The notes under the pieces: generated by a model
What the model saw: only the letters and a program-made list of their open reading frames with translations
Databases searched by the model: none
Told to the model about the DNA's origin: nothing
Origin: an uncultured Rhodospirillales bacterium
Lineage (GTDB): Bacteria; Pseudomonadota; Alphaproteobacteria; Acetobacterales; Acetobacteraceae
DNA length: 11,089 nucleotides
Direction: 5' to 3'
NCBI GenBank assembly: GCA_903904805.1
Contig: CAIVDX010000563.1
Span: 1 to 11,089, forward strand
Made by a program: the position numbers and the translations under genes
Part shown: positions 1 to 6,595 of the stretch, in pieces
Position numbering within the stretch: position 1 is the stretch's first letter
Layout of the letters: every line of letters begins with the position of its first letter

Positions 1-1352
1 CGGAGGCACCGAGCCTGCGCTCCGCGTTCTGCCGCGGGTGGCTGTTCGGGTTGGGGCATCACGTCGTCGGCCTCTATTGGATCACCGAGGCGATCCTGTT
101 CGAGGCCGAGAAATTCTGGTGGCTGGTGCCGCTGGCCGTGCCCGCGCTCGCCGCCGTCATGGCGCTGTTCATCGCCGCACCCTGCGCGCTCGCCCGCCTC
201 GCCCGCGGCCCCGGCGCCCGCCTGCTGATCCTCGCCGGCGCCTGGGTGCTGTTCGACCTCGCGCGCCAGTTCACCCTCACCGGCTTTCCCTGGAACCCGC
301 TCGGCTCGGTCTGGGCGATCCCCGGCGCGGTGGGCGACGCCTTCATCCAGCCCGCCGCCCTCATCGGCGTCTCCGGCCTCACCCTGCTGACCCTGCTGGT
401 CGCCGGCCTGCCGACCACCGCACGCGGCACCTGGTTCCTCATCCTGCTCGCCATCTCCAGCTGGGCCGGCCTCGGCAAATCCCTGCTGAACGCCCCCGTC
501 GGCGCCGCGCCGAATCTCTCGGTGGCACTGGTCCAGGGCGCCATCGAGCAGGGCGGCAAGTTCGACGCCGCCCGCGCCAGCGCACTGTTCGAGCGCCACC
601 TGGCCCTCAGCGCCCAGGGCCTCGCCGAGGCGCAGGGCCGCCCGGTCACCATCGTCTGGCCGGAAACCGCCAGCACCTACCTGCTGGAAATCGACCGCAA
701 CGCGCGCGACGCGATCGCCACCGCCGCCGGCGACCTGCCCGCGCTGATCGGCGGCGTGCGCTTTGACGCCGCCCGCCGCCCGCGCAACTCCCTCTTTGTG
801 ATCGACGGCGGCGCCCCGCCCATCGCGACCTACGACAAATGGCGCCTGGTGCCGTTCGGAGAATATGTGCCGGCCTGGCTGCCGCTGCCGATCCAGGTGA
901 TCCCCGGCGCCGGCTTCGCCCAGGGCCCGGGCCCCACCACACTGCACCCCACCGGCCTGCCCGCGGTCGGCCCGATCATCTGCTACGAGGCGATCTTCTC
1001 CGGCCAGATCATCGACGAATCGGATCGCCCGGCCTGGATCGTCAACGTCACCAACGATGCCTGGTTCGGCAACTCCACCGGCCCGCGCCAGCATCTGGCC
1101 GCGGTGCGCCTGCGCGCGGTGGAGGAAGGGCTGCCGGTGATGCGCGCCGCCAACACCGGCATCACGGCCGGCTTCGATTCGCACGGCCACGAACTCGCCC
1201 GCCTGCCGCGCGAGGTGCCGGGCGTGCTGGTGCTGGCCCTGCCCGGGGCCGCCCCACCCACCCCGTTCGCGCGCGTCGGCCTGCTGATTCCCGCCCTGCT
1301 CGCGGCTGCTACCACACTGGCAGGCCTTGCTTTCTCCCGCCGAACCCCCTGA
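1..1352 (+). CDS. lnt: Apolipoprotein N-acyltransferase (5' end outside window)
   Basis: This inner-membrane enzyme adds the third acyl chain to the N-terminal cysteine of lipoproteins, using a phospholipid donor. The reading frame is open from the first full codon at position 3, and residues matching the end of the first membrane segments (GWLFG, GLYWI) precede any credible start, so the gene begins upstream. About 450 of the usual 500 residues are present. Numbering from the TTG at 51, hydrophobic segments fill roughly residues 25-150, a nitrilase-like domain covers about 155-400, and a last membrane helix lies near 405-428. The Glu-Lys-Cys triad known for this family is visible: E205 in VWPETAS, K263 in YDKWRLVPFGEYVP and C311 in IICYEAIF. 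The TGA stop is at 1350-1352. The XRE regulator gene follows on the same strand after 230 bp. The identification is very secure; only the N-terminus is missing. Confidence 0.97.
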   Translation, partial: EAPSLRSAFCRGWLFGLGHHVVGLYWITEAILFEAEKFWWLVPLAVPALAAVMALFIAAPCALARLARGPGARLLILAGAWVLFDLARQFTLTGFPWNPLGSVWAIPGAVGDAFIQPAALIGVSGLTLLTLLVAGLPTTARGTWFLILLAISSWAGLGKSLLNAPVGAAPNLSVALVQGAIEQGGKFDAARASALFERHLALSAQGLAEAQGRPVTIVWPETASTYLLEIDRNARDAIATAAGDLPALIGGVRFDAARRPRNSLFVIDGGAPPIATYDKWRLVPFGEYVPAWLPLPIQVIPGAGFAQGPGPTTLHPTGLPAVGPIICYEAIFSGQIIDESDRPAWIVNVTNDAWFGNSTGPRQHLAAVRLRAVEEGLPVMRAANTGITAGFDSHGHELARLPREVPGVLVLALPGAAPPTPFARVGLLIPALLAAATTLAGLAFSRRTP

Positions 1353-1379
1353 TGTCGCCCACCTCGCGCGGATGTGAGA

Positions 1380-1396
1380 CTCGCGCCGAACGCGAG
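1380..1396 (+). terminator. Weak hairpin after lnt, possible terminator
   Basis: A perfect 6-bp stem, CTCGCG (1380-1385) and CGCGAG (1391-1396), closes a 5-nt loop 27 nt after the lnt stop codon. No run of T follows, so it is not a classical intrinsic terminator. It could slow or end lnt transcription or be chance in GC-rich DNA. Confidence 0.25.
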
Positions 1397-1420
1397 CCAG
1401 CGACTCGACCCCGGATTTCA

Positions 1421-1448
1421 TTGACAATTACGGGTTGCAGCGTTAACG
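1421..1448 (+). promoter_or_regulatory. Candidate promoter overlapping the CtrA box
   Basis: A perfect -35 hexamer, TTGACA (1421-1426), lies upstream of the XRE gene. The only AT-rich sequence at about the right distance is TTAACG (1443-1448, 16-nt spacer), a poor -10 that is also the left half of the CtrA-type box. If this promoter is real, CtrA bound there would cover its -10 region, which would favour repression. The -35 is convincing but the -10 is not. Confidence 0.3.
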
Positions 1449-1458
1449 GAGGATTAAC
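1443..1458 (+). promoter_or_regulatory. CtrA-type binding site (TTAA-N7-TTAAC)
   Basis: The sequence reads TTAA (1443-1446), seven bases, then TTAAC (1454-1458), which matches the established alphaproteobacterial CtrA consensus TTAA-N7-TTAAC exactly. Both halves extend to the same heptamer, TTAACGG, at 1443-1449 and 1454-1460, 11 bp apart or one helical turn. TTAA is very rare in this GC-rich window, so a perfectly spaced pair in the gap before a regulator gene is unlikely to be chance. It most likely controls the downstream XRE gene. Whether it activates or represses cannot be read from sequence alone. Confidence 0.7.
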
Positions 1459-1493
1459 GGTGCGACCTCGCTTTGCCGAAGCCGATTCAGGTG

Positions 1494-1520
1494 TTGTCGC
1501 GCCCTAAAGACTGTGTTAAT
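1494..1520 (+). promoter_or_regulatory. Second candidate promoter for the XRE gene
   Basis: TTGTCG (1494-1499) and GTTAAT (1515-1520) resemble -35 and -10 elements, each matching consensus at four of six positions. The 15-nt spacer is short. It lies about 60 nt before the chosen start codon, a sensible leader length, and the CtrA-type box would be about 35-50 bp upstream of its -35. This is a weak call. Confidence 0.25.
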
Positions 1521-1572
1521 GTTTTTGAGACGAACCCCCGGTTGTCGATCTCATATCGCCCCGAGAAGTGCT

Positions 1573-1576
1573 GGAG
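1573..1576 (+). promoter_or_regulatory. Ribosome binding site deciding the XRE start
   Basis: GGAG ends 6 nt before the ATG at 1583. It supports that ATG over the in-frame GTG at 1568, which has no comparable site in front of it. Confidence 0.6.
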
Positions 1577-1582
1577 ACCACC

Positions 1583-2149
1583 ATGGCCGAAGACATCATC
1601 CGATTCGATTCCCCCGTGACCGAGTCACGCGCCAGCCCGATCGACGTGCATGTGGGCTCGCGCATCCGCTTGCGCCGCACCCTGCTCGGCATGTCGCAGG
1701 AGCGACTCGGCGAGGCCCTCGGCCTCACCTTCCAGCAGGTGCAGAAATATGAGCGCGGCGTGAATCGCGTCTCCGCTTCCCGCCTGTTCGATCTCGGCCG
1801 CGTGCTCGATGTGCCGATCAGCTTCTTCTACGACGACATGTCCGAGGTCACGGCCGCCAACTCCCCGGCCGCCCGCGCCAACCCGCTCGGGCTGGCCGAG
1901 GCGCAGGAGGCCTTCGCCGGCACCGACGAGAACCTGCACCGCCGCGAAACACTCGAACTGGTGCGCGCCTATTACCGCATCACCGACGCCGCCGTGCGCA
2001 AGCGCGTGTTCGACCTCATCAACTCGCTGGGCCCGCTCGAGGCCAGATCCGAGCGGATCCGATCATGCGCCAGCGTGATCGGATCCCGCCTCAGCCGCCG
2101 GCGGCCTGCCGCGCGCGGTCCAGCGCCTGCAACAATGCCGCCATGGTAA
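1583..2149 (+). CDS. XRE/Cro-CI family regulator, PraR/PhrR-like, with unusual C-terminal tail
   Basis: A cytoplasmic DNA-binding regulator of 188 residues. A Cro/CI helix-turn-helix spans about residues 24-80: GSRIRLRR, then MSQERLGEALGLT as the positioning part, FQQVQKYERGVNR as the recognition helix and turn, and SASRLFDLGRVLDV. This closely matches the small alphaproteobacterial regulators of the PraR/PhrR type, which are usually about 130-150 residues and sit next to lnt. A helical C-terminal segment (about 115-150, ETLELVRAYYRI...RKRVFDLINSLG) ends the recognisable family core. Residues 151-188 are Arg/Ala/Pro-rich, are encoded partly by the 2055-2086 hairpin and partly by antisense to the response regulator gene, and look like read-through rather than conserved protein. 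The stop overlaps that convergent gene by 59 bp. The ATG at 1583 was chosen for its GGAG. Expression is probably under CtrA control through the box at 1443-1458. The targets are unknown. Confidence 0.88.
   Translation: MAEDIIRFDSPVTESRASPIDVHVGSRIRLRRTLLGMSQERLGEALGLTFQQVQKYERGVNRVSASRLFDLGRVLDVPISFFYDDMSEVTAANSPAARANPLGLAEAQEAFAGTDENLHRRETLELVRAYYRITDAAVRKRVFDLINSLGPLEARSERIRSCASVIGSRLSRRRPAARGPAPATMPPW
2055..2086. terminator. Strong hairpin between convergent genes, possible terminator
   Basis: A perfect 11-bp inverted repeat, GGATCCGATCA (2055-2065) and TGATCGGATCC (2076-2086), encloses 10 nt that can pair further (T-G, G-C, C-G) to leave a 4-nt GCCA loop. It starts 4 nt past the stop of the response regulator on the - strand, where an operon terminator would sit. 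On the + strand it lies inside the 3' end of the XRE reading frame. No T run follows on either side, so it is not a textbook intrinsic terminator. It may instead block 3' exonuclease or pause convergent transcription. Confidence 0.5.
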
Positions 2150-2444
2150 ATGGCTTCAGCAACGACACGAACTCATTTCCCACCAGCTCCCGGCCCGAGG
2201 CGATCACGATCGCCAACTCCGGCCGCAGCCCGCGCGCCGCACGCGCCAGCACCAGCCCGTCACGGTCCGGCAGCGTGCGATCCACCAGCAGATAGGATGC
2301 CGAGGCCAGCAGCGTGTCAGCCTGCGCCGCGGTCTCCGCCTCCAACACCTCGAAGCCTTCCTCGCGCAGCATCTCCGCGGTGGTGATGCGCACCAGCTCA
2401 TCATCCTCCACGATGAGCAGCACCCGGCTCAGCCCGTCGGCCAT
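2091..2444 (-). CDS. Single-domain response regulator (CheY-like receiver)
   Basis: A 117-residue protein consisting only of a receiver domain with no output domain. The usual phosphorylation site is complete: acidic pair in VEDDE (residues 12-16), phospho-acceptor D55 in LLVDRTLPDRDG, the Ser of VIASG (S83) and K97 in LLKPF. Such proteins usually pass phosphate between a hybrid kinase and a phosphotransferase or act by binding a partner; no kinase is encoded in the window, so the partner is unknown. The start ATG (2442-2444) has AAGGA (2451-2455) 6 nt upstream and overlaps the end of dnaQ by 16 nt, suggesting translational coupling. A longer in-frame reading to 2696 is antisense-like low-complexity sequence within dnaQ and was not used. 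The 3' end converges on the XRE gene. The domain call is secure; the pathway is unknown. Confidence 0.9.
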   Translation of the reverse strand: MADGLSRVLLIVEDDELVRITTAEMLREEGFEVLEAETAAQADTLLASASYLLVDRTLPDRDGLVLARAARGLRPELAIVIASGRELVGNEFVSLLKPFTMAALLQALDRARQAAGG

Positions 2445-3121
2445 AACGGGTCCTTCAACCGCGCCACGAAGGCCTGGTGCGCCGCCTCCTCCGCCGCGCT
2501 CACCGCCATCGGGCGCGGCGTGCGCACGCCGCGCGGCGCATACTCCGCCACCCGCGCGGTGCTCATGTCCGTCGCCAGACCGAGCCCGCGCTGCCGCCCC
2601 CCGGTCAGCTCGACATACACCTCGGCCAACAGCTTGCAGTCCAGCACGGCATTGTGCGTGGTGCGCTCGCTCAGATCGATCTCGAAACGCCGGCACAGCG
2701 CATCCAGGCTGTTCGGCATGCCCGGAAAGCGCGCGCGCGCCAGCGCATAGGTGTCGATCATCCGCGCACGATCGAGCGGCGGCATGTTCACCCGCGCCAG
2801 CTCGGCATCGATGAAACCGAAATCGAACGGCGCATTATGCGCGATCAGCGGATCATCGGTGCCGATGAACGCCAGAAATGCCTCGGCCACCTCGACGAAT
2901 TTCGGCTTGCCCTTCAGATCCGACCAGGTGAAGCCGTGCACCCGGCTGGCCTCGGCCGGAATGTCCCGCTCGGGGTCGATCAGCGCGTGAAAGCTGCGCC
3001 CGGTCGGCAGGTCATTGTCCAGCTCCAGACAGGCGATCTCGATCACCCGATCGCCCGTCAGCGGGTCGATGCCGGTGGTCTCGGTGTCAAACACAATGCC
3101 GCGCTTGAGGAGCTGTTTCAT
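2429..3121 (-). CDS. dnaQ: DNA polymerase III epsilon subunit, 3'-5' proofreading exonuclease
   Basis: The proofreading subunit of the replicative polymerase removes misincorporated nucleotides from the 3' end. The protein has 230 residues, normal for the family. All DEDDh catalytic motifs are visible: D12 and E14 in FDTETTG, D100 in HNAPFD, and H156 and D161 in HNAVLDCKLLAEVY. Residues past about 172 form the linker and tail that in this family contacts the polymerase alpha subunit. The ATG at 3119-3121 gives the usual short leader (MKQLLKRGIVFDTETTG), but its purine stretch AGGA is directly adjacent, so the ribosome site is poor. A TTG at 3134-3136, overlapping the coaE stop as TTGA, would add five residues and is a real alternative. 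coaE lies immediately upstream and the response regulator overlaps its end. The coaE-dnaQ pairing is common in alphaproteobacteria. Confidence 0.95.
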   Translation of the reverse strand: MKQLLKRGIVFDTETTGIDPLTGDRVIEIACLELDNDLPTGRSFHALIDPERDIPAEASRVHGFTWSDLKGKPKFVEVAEAFLAFIGTDDPLIAHNAPFDFGFIDAELARVNMPPLDRARMIDTYALARARFPGMPNSLDALCRRFEIDLSERTTHNAVLDCKLLAEVYVELTGGRQRGLGLATDMSTARVAEYAPRGVRTPRPMAVSAAEEAAHQAFVARLKDPLWPTG

Positions 3122-3132
3122 TCCTGCCGTTT

Positions 3133-3726
3133 TCAAACCTTCCGCCGCATTCCGTCAAGGATTCGAATCACCCGCGCCTGCGCATGGCGCCGCGACAGCC
3201 CCGTCGGGATCACCGCATCCGCACGACGACGCTTGAGCGCATCAGGCATCTGCCGCGCGAGGATCGCATCGATCTGCGCCTCGCCCAGCCCCCCGCGCGC
3301 CCGCACCCGCGCCCGCTGCACCGCCGCCGGTGCGGAGACCACCCACACCGCATCCACCCGCCGATCGCCGCCGGTTTCGAACAGCAGCGGAATATCCAGC
3401 ACCACACACCCAGCCCCCGCACGGCGCGCGCGCGCGACAAAGTGCCGCTCGCCCGCCCGCACCAGCGGATGGATGATCGCCTCCAGCCGCCGCAGCGCGG
3501 CCGCGTCGCCCAGCACCGCCGCGCGCAGCCGCGCGCGATCCAACCGACCATCGACCACCGTGCCGGGGAACGCCGCGCCGATCGCCGGCAGCGCCGCGCC
3601 GCCCGGCGCCTGCAGACGATGCACCTCCGCATCGGCATCGAACACACGCAGCCGCCGCTGGCGCAGCAGCCGCGCGACGGTGGATTTCCCCATCCCGATC
3701 CCACCAGTCAGGCCAACGATCTTCAC
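3133..3726 (-). CDS. coaE: Dephospho-CoA kinase
   Basis: This enzyme phosphorylates the ribose 3'-hydroxyl of dephospho-CoA with ATP, the last step of coenzyme A synthesis. The 197-residue length is typical. The P-loop GGIGMGKST is at residues 8-16, the DADAEVHRL acidic patch at 30-38, H86 lies in AIIHPLVR, and the conserved DIPLLFETG block is at 111-119. The lid region with Arg-rich QRARVRAR follows near 137-144. The start is a GTG (3724-3726), only 2 nt after the stop of the ABC ATPase gene, with a weak GGG site about 7 nt upstream inside the ATPase gene. This spacing suggests co-transcription and coupling with the amino-acid transporter. In related genomes, as I recall, aroE often precedes coaE; here the aap genes take that place. 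A 13-nt alternating GC run lies at 3424-3436. Confidence 0.96.
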   Translation of the reverse strand: MKIVGLTGGIGMGKSTVARLLRQRRLRVFDADAEVHRLQAPGGAALPAIGAAFPGTVVDGRLDRARLRAAVLGDAAALRRLEAIIHPLVRAGERHFVARARRAGAGCVVLDIPLLFETGGDRRVDAVWVVSAPAAVQRARVRARGGLGEAQIDAILARQMPDALKRRRADAVIPTGLSRRHAQARVIRILDGMRRKV

Positions 3727-3728
3727 GC

Positions 3729-4469
3729 TCAGCCCTGCAGGATGCGGCCGAGAAAATTCTGCAGCCGCTCGGTGCGCGGATTGGCGAACAGCGCCGCCGG
3801 CACACCCTGCTCGACAATCTCGCCACCATCCATGAACACCACCCGATCGGCCACCTGGCGCGCAAAGCCCATCTCATGCGTCACCACCAGCATCGTCATG
3901 CCGGTGCCGGCGAGCTCGATCATGGTATCCAGCACCTCCTTGATCATTTCGGGATCAAGTGCCGATGTCGGCTCATCGAACAGCATGATGCGGGGCTGCA
4001 TCGCCAGCGCGCGCGCGATCGCCACACGCTGCTGCTGGCCACCCGACAGCTGCGCGGGAAATTTTCGCGCCTGCTCGGGAATGCGCACGCGCGCAAGCAG
4101 CCCCATCGCCAACTCCTCCGCCGCCGCCTTGCTCATCCCGCGCACCTGGATCGGCGCCAGCGTGCAATTCTCCAGCACCGAAAGATGCGGAAACAAATTG
4201 AAATTCTGAAACACCATGCCAACATCGCGCCGGATCGCCCGCAGCGCCCGCACATCGTCGGTCAGCTCCACGCCATCCACCACGATCCGTCCGCCATCAT
4301 GGCGTTCCAGCCGGTTGATGCAGCGGATGAGCGTGCTCTTGCCAGAACCCGAAGGCCCGCAGATCACCACCCGTTCGCCTGTCGCCACCGACAGCGAGAT
4401 GTCGCGCAGCACCTGAATCGCGCCATAGGATTTCTTCAGATGCTCGATCTGCACAGCGATGTCGCTCAT
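3729..4469 (-). CDS. aapP: Amino-acid ABC transporter ATP-binding protein (AapP type)
   Basis: The cytoplasmic ATPase that drives the general L-amino-acid importer. The protein has 246 residues with a full ABC motif set: Walker A GPSGSGKST (38-46), Q-loop Q88 in VFQNFNLFPH, signature LSGGQQQR (141-148), Walker B IMLFDEPTSALD (161-172, E166 catalytic) and the switch histidine H198 in VVTHEM. It belongs to the polar amino-acid (GlnQ/HisP/AapP) family; its neighbours aapJ, aapQ and aapM decide the AapP name. The start ATG (4467-4469) has a good GGAGG (4474-4478) 4 nt upstream and overlaps the aapM stop as ATGA. The open frame extends upstream to 4730, but that part lies within aapM and lacks family similarity. 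coaE begins 2 nt after its stop. Confidence 0.96.
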   Translation of the reverse strand: MSDIAVQIEHLKKSYGAIQVLRDISLSVATGERVVICGPSGSGKSTLIRCINRLERHDGGRIVVDGVELTDDVRALRAIRRDVGMVFQNFNLFPHLSVLENCTLAPIQVRGMSKAAAEELAMGLLARVRIPEQARKFPAQLSGGQQQRVAIARALAMQPRIMLFDEPTSALDPEMIKEVLDTMIELAGTGMTMLVVTHEMGFARQVADRVVFMDGGEIVEQGVPAALFANPRTERLQNFLGRILQG

Positions 4470-5488
4470 GTCGCCTCCAGCCGGCGCGATGCGCGCGAGA
4501 GAAAAAAGCAGAATGCGAAATAGATCACCGCAAGCAGCAGATACACTTCCTCGCCAAACGGCTGCCAGACCGGATCGGCGAGCGCGACCTTGCCCGCGGT
4601 CAGCAGATCGAGCAGCCCGATGATCAACACCAAAGACGTATCCTTGAACAATCCGGTGAAGGTGTTCACCAGAGGCGGCACCACCAGCCGCAGCGCCTGC
4701 GGCAGAATCACCCTCAGCTGCGTCTGCCAATAGCTCAAGCCAAGCGCGTCGGCGGCCTCATACTGCCCACGCGGCAGCGCCTGCAAACCACCGCGCACCA
4801 CCTCGGCCAGATAGGCCGCGGCGAACAGAATGATCGCCACCTGCGCGCGCAACAGCTTGTCCGGATTCAGCCCCTCCGGCAAAAACAACGGCAGCATCAC
4901 GCTCGCCATGAACAGCAGCGCCACCAGCGGCACCCCGCGCACCAGCTCCACATACAGCACGCACACCGCCCGCACCGCCGGCATCGACCGCGCGCGCCGC
5001 CCAAGTGCGACCAGCACCGCCAGCGGAAATGCCAGCACGCAGCCCACCGACGACAGCAACAGCGTGATCGGCAAGCCACCCCAGCTGTCCTGCGGCACAT
5101 AGTCCATGCCGGCGAACCCACCCCACATCAGCGCCAGAACAATCGCCAGCGCGCCAACCCACACCAGGCCCAGCATCGGCCGCCAACAGGCACGAAATGC
5201 CGAAATCCCAAACAGCGCCAGAAACACTCCGATCACGATCGCCGGCCGCCATTGCGCCTCATACGGATAGCGGCCGAACAGGATGAAGCGATATTTCTCG
5301 CCAATAACCGCCCAGCACGCCCCGCCATCGGCGCGACACATCGCCGGCGTCGCACCAAAGCCATGCCCGCGCACCACCGCCCAATCCAGCAGCCCCGCCG
5401 CGCCGCGCCACAGCACCAGCGCGAGCAGGACCGTCACGATCGAACTCACCCAGCCGCCAAACAGGGTTTTGCGCAACGCCGCGATCAT
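4466..5488 (-). CDS. aapM: Amino-acid ABC transporter permease (AapM type)
   Basis: One of the two inner-membrane permeases of the general L-amino-acid importer. The protein has 340 residues. An N-terminal helix (about 12-28) is followed by a periplasmic stretch with the Cys-containing segment CRADGGACWAV (51-61) and then FGRYPYEAQWRP, a layout I associate with AapM/YhdY. Further helices lie near 82-98, 105-125, 138-162, 175-200 and 215-232. The cytoplasmic EAA loop that docks on the ATPase is at about 244-264 (EAADALGLSYWQTQLRVILPQ). The ATG at 5486-5488 overlaps the aapQ stop as ATGA, and its own stop overlaps the aapP start the same way, so translation of these three genes is probably coupled. 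It is somewhat shorter than the roughly 380 residues I recall for rhizobial AapM. Confidence 0.94.
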   Translation of the reverse strand: MIAALRKTLFGGWVSSIVTVLLALVLWRGAAGLLDWAVVRGHGFGATPAMCRADGGACWAVIGEKYRFILFGRYPYEAQWRPAIVIGVFLALFGISAFRACWRPMLGLVWVGALAIVLALMWGGFAGMDYVPQDSWGGLPITLLLSSVGCVLAFPLAVLVALGRRARSMPAVRAVCVLYVELVRGVPLVALLFMASVMLPLFLPEGLNPDKLLRAQVAIILFAAAYLAEVVRGGLQALPRGQYEAADALGLSYWQTQLRVILPQALRLVVPPLVNTFTGLFKDTSLVLIIGLLDLLTAGKVALADPVWQPFGEEVYLLLAVIYFAFCFFLSRASRRLEAT

Positions 5489-6585
5489 CGCGCGCCCACC
5501 CGCGCCAGCCGGGTCTCCAGCACACCGATCCCACCGCTGATCGCCAAACTGACGATCAGAAAGAACGCCATCACCAGCACAATCGTTTCGATCGACTGCC
5601 CGGTCTGGTTCAGCGTCGTCTCGCCGATCGACATGATGTCCTGAAAGCCGATCGCCACAGCCAGCGTGGTGTTCTTGGTCAGATTGAGAAATTCGCTGGC
5701 CAGAGGCGGCAAAATCACCCGCAGCGCCTGCGGCAATATCACCAGCCGCAGCGTCTGCGCGCGCGAGAACCCCAACGCCCCCGCCGCCTCCCACTGCCCC
5801 TTCGGGATCGCCTGGATGCCCGACCGCACGATCTCAGCGATGTAGGCAGAGGTGTAGACCACAAGCCCCACCACCAGCGCGGCGAATTCCGGGCTCAGCG
5901 TCATCCCGCCGACGAAATTGAATCCCCGCAGAACCGGCCGCTCCATCTCGAACGGCGCACCCATCGCCGCCCACACCAGCACCGGCACGCACAGCAGCGC
6001 CCACCGCCAGCGCGCCGCACTCCTCCAGATAAAGCCGGCAACAATCACCAGCGCCGCCAACGCCGCCCAGTGTGCCGTCTGCCACTCCAGCACCGGCAGA
6101 ATCAGCCCGCGATTGGAGAGAACCACCGGCCCGGCATGCAGCGCCTGGCGCGCCGGCGGCAACGCCTGCAACGCCGAATACCACATCAGCAACTGCAACA
6201 ACGGCGGCGTGTCGCGCAGCAACTCGACATAAGACGCAGCGCAGACCGACGCCAACCGGTTCGGCGACAGCCGCGCGATCCCCACCGCCGTGCCGATCAG
6301 CATCGCCAGCACAATCCCCACCGCGGAGGCCTTCAACGTGTTCAGCACCCCCACGGCCAACGCCCGACCATAGGAACTTTCAGACGGCACATAGGAAATC
6401 GGCGATTCTGCGATCGGGATCGCCGCCGCGTTGTCCAAGAACCCGAACCCGGTGGCGATATGCCGCGCCGCCAGGTTGCGCGTCGCATTGCCCGCCAGCC
6501 ACCAGATCAGCAGGACAAGGCCGCCCAGGATCACCGCCTGCCAGACCCAGGCGCGAACCCGTTCGCTTCGCAGCAAGCCGCTCAA
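5485..6585 (-). CDS. aapQ: Amino-acid ABC transporter permease (AapQ type)
   Basis: The second inner-membrane permease of the general L-amino-acid importer. The protein has 366 residues. The N-terminus has one helix (about 14-31) followed by the AapQ-like stretch IATGFGFLDNAA and SYVPSESSYGRALAVGVLNTL. More helices lie near 78-104, 172-186, 195-209 and 235-252, and the last near 333-352. The EAA loop for ATPase docking is at about 266-286 (EAAGALGFSRAQTLRLVILPQ). The start is a TTG (6583-6585), the only start codon that gives the expected N-terminus. It sits 10 nt after the aapJ stop with a purine-rich AGGCGGG before it, so initiation may be weak relative to aapJ, as fits a membrane partner of an abundant binding protein. 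Its stop overlaps aapM as ATGA. Confidence 0.94.
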   Translation of the reverse strand: MSGLLRSERVRAWVWQAVILGGLVLLIWWLAGNATRNLAARHIATGFGFLDNAAAIPIAESPISYVPSESSYGRALAVGVLNTLKASAVGIVLAMLIGTAVGIARLSPNRLASVCAASYVELLRDTPPLLQLLMWYSALQALPPARQALHAGPVVLSNRGLILPVLEWQTAHWAALAALVIVAGFIWRSAARWRWALLCVPVLVWAAMGAPFEMERPVLRGFNFVGGMTLSPEFAALVVGLVVYTSAYIAEIVRSGIQAIPKGQWEAAGALGFSRAQTLRLVILPQALRVILPPLASEFLNLTKNTTLAVAIGFQDIMSIGETTLNQTGQSIETIVLVMAFFLIVSLAISGGIGVLETRLARVGAR

Positions 6586-6595
6586 CGGCCCGCCT

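Noticed and set aside
1353..1582. Possible small RNA or short gene in the lnt-XRE gap
   Set aside because: No T-rich terminator, no convincing short open frame with a ribosome site; the regulatory motifs explain the gap better.
3424..3436. Alternating GC tract (13 nt), with a similar 12-nt one at 2729-2740
   Set aside because: They sit in coaE and dnaQ coding sequence where alternating GC arises from Arg/Ala codons; both genes are in frame and intact, so there is no sign of slippage.
2477..3835. A 452-codon open frame on the + strand
   Set aside because: It is antisense to dnaQ and coaE, is rich in Arg/Ala/Pro/His without any recognisable motif, and exists because high GC removes stop codons.
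3184..4209. A 341-codon open frame on the + strand
   Set aside because: Antisense to coaE and aapP, both of which have complete catalytic motifs on the other strand.
4466..5794. Longer N-terminal reading of aapM starting at 5794
   Set aside because: The extra 102 residues lie within aapQ in another frame and look non-biological; the ATG at 5488 forms an ATGA overlap and gives a normal permease start.
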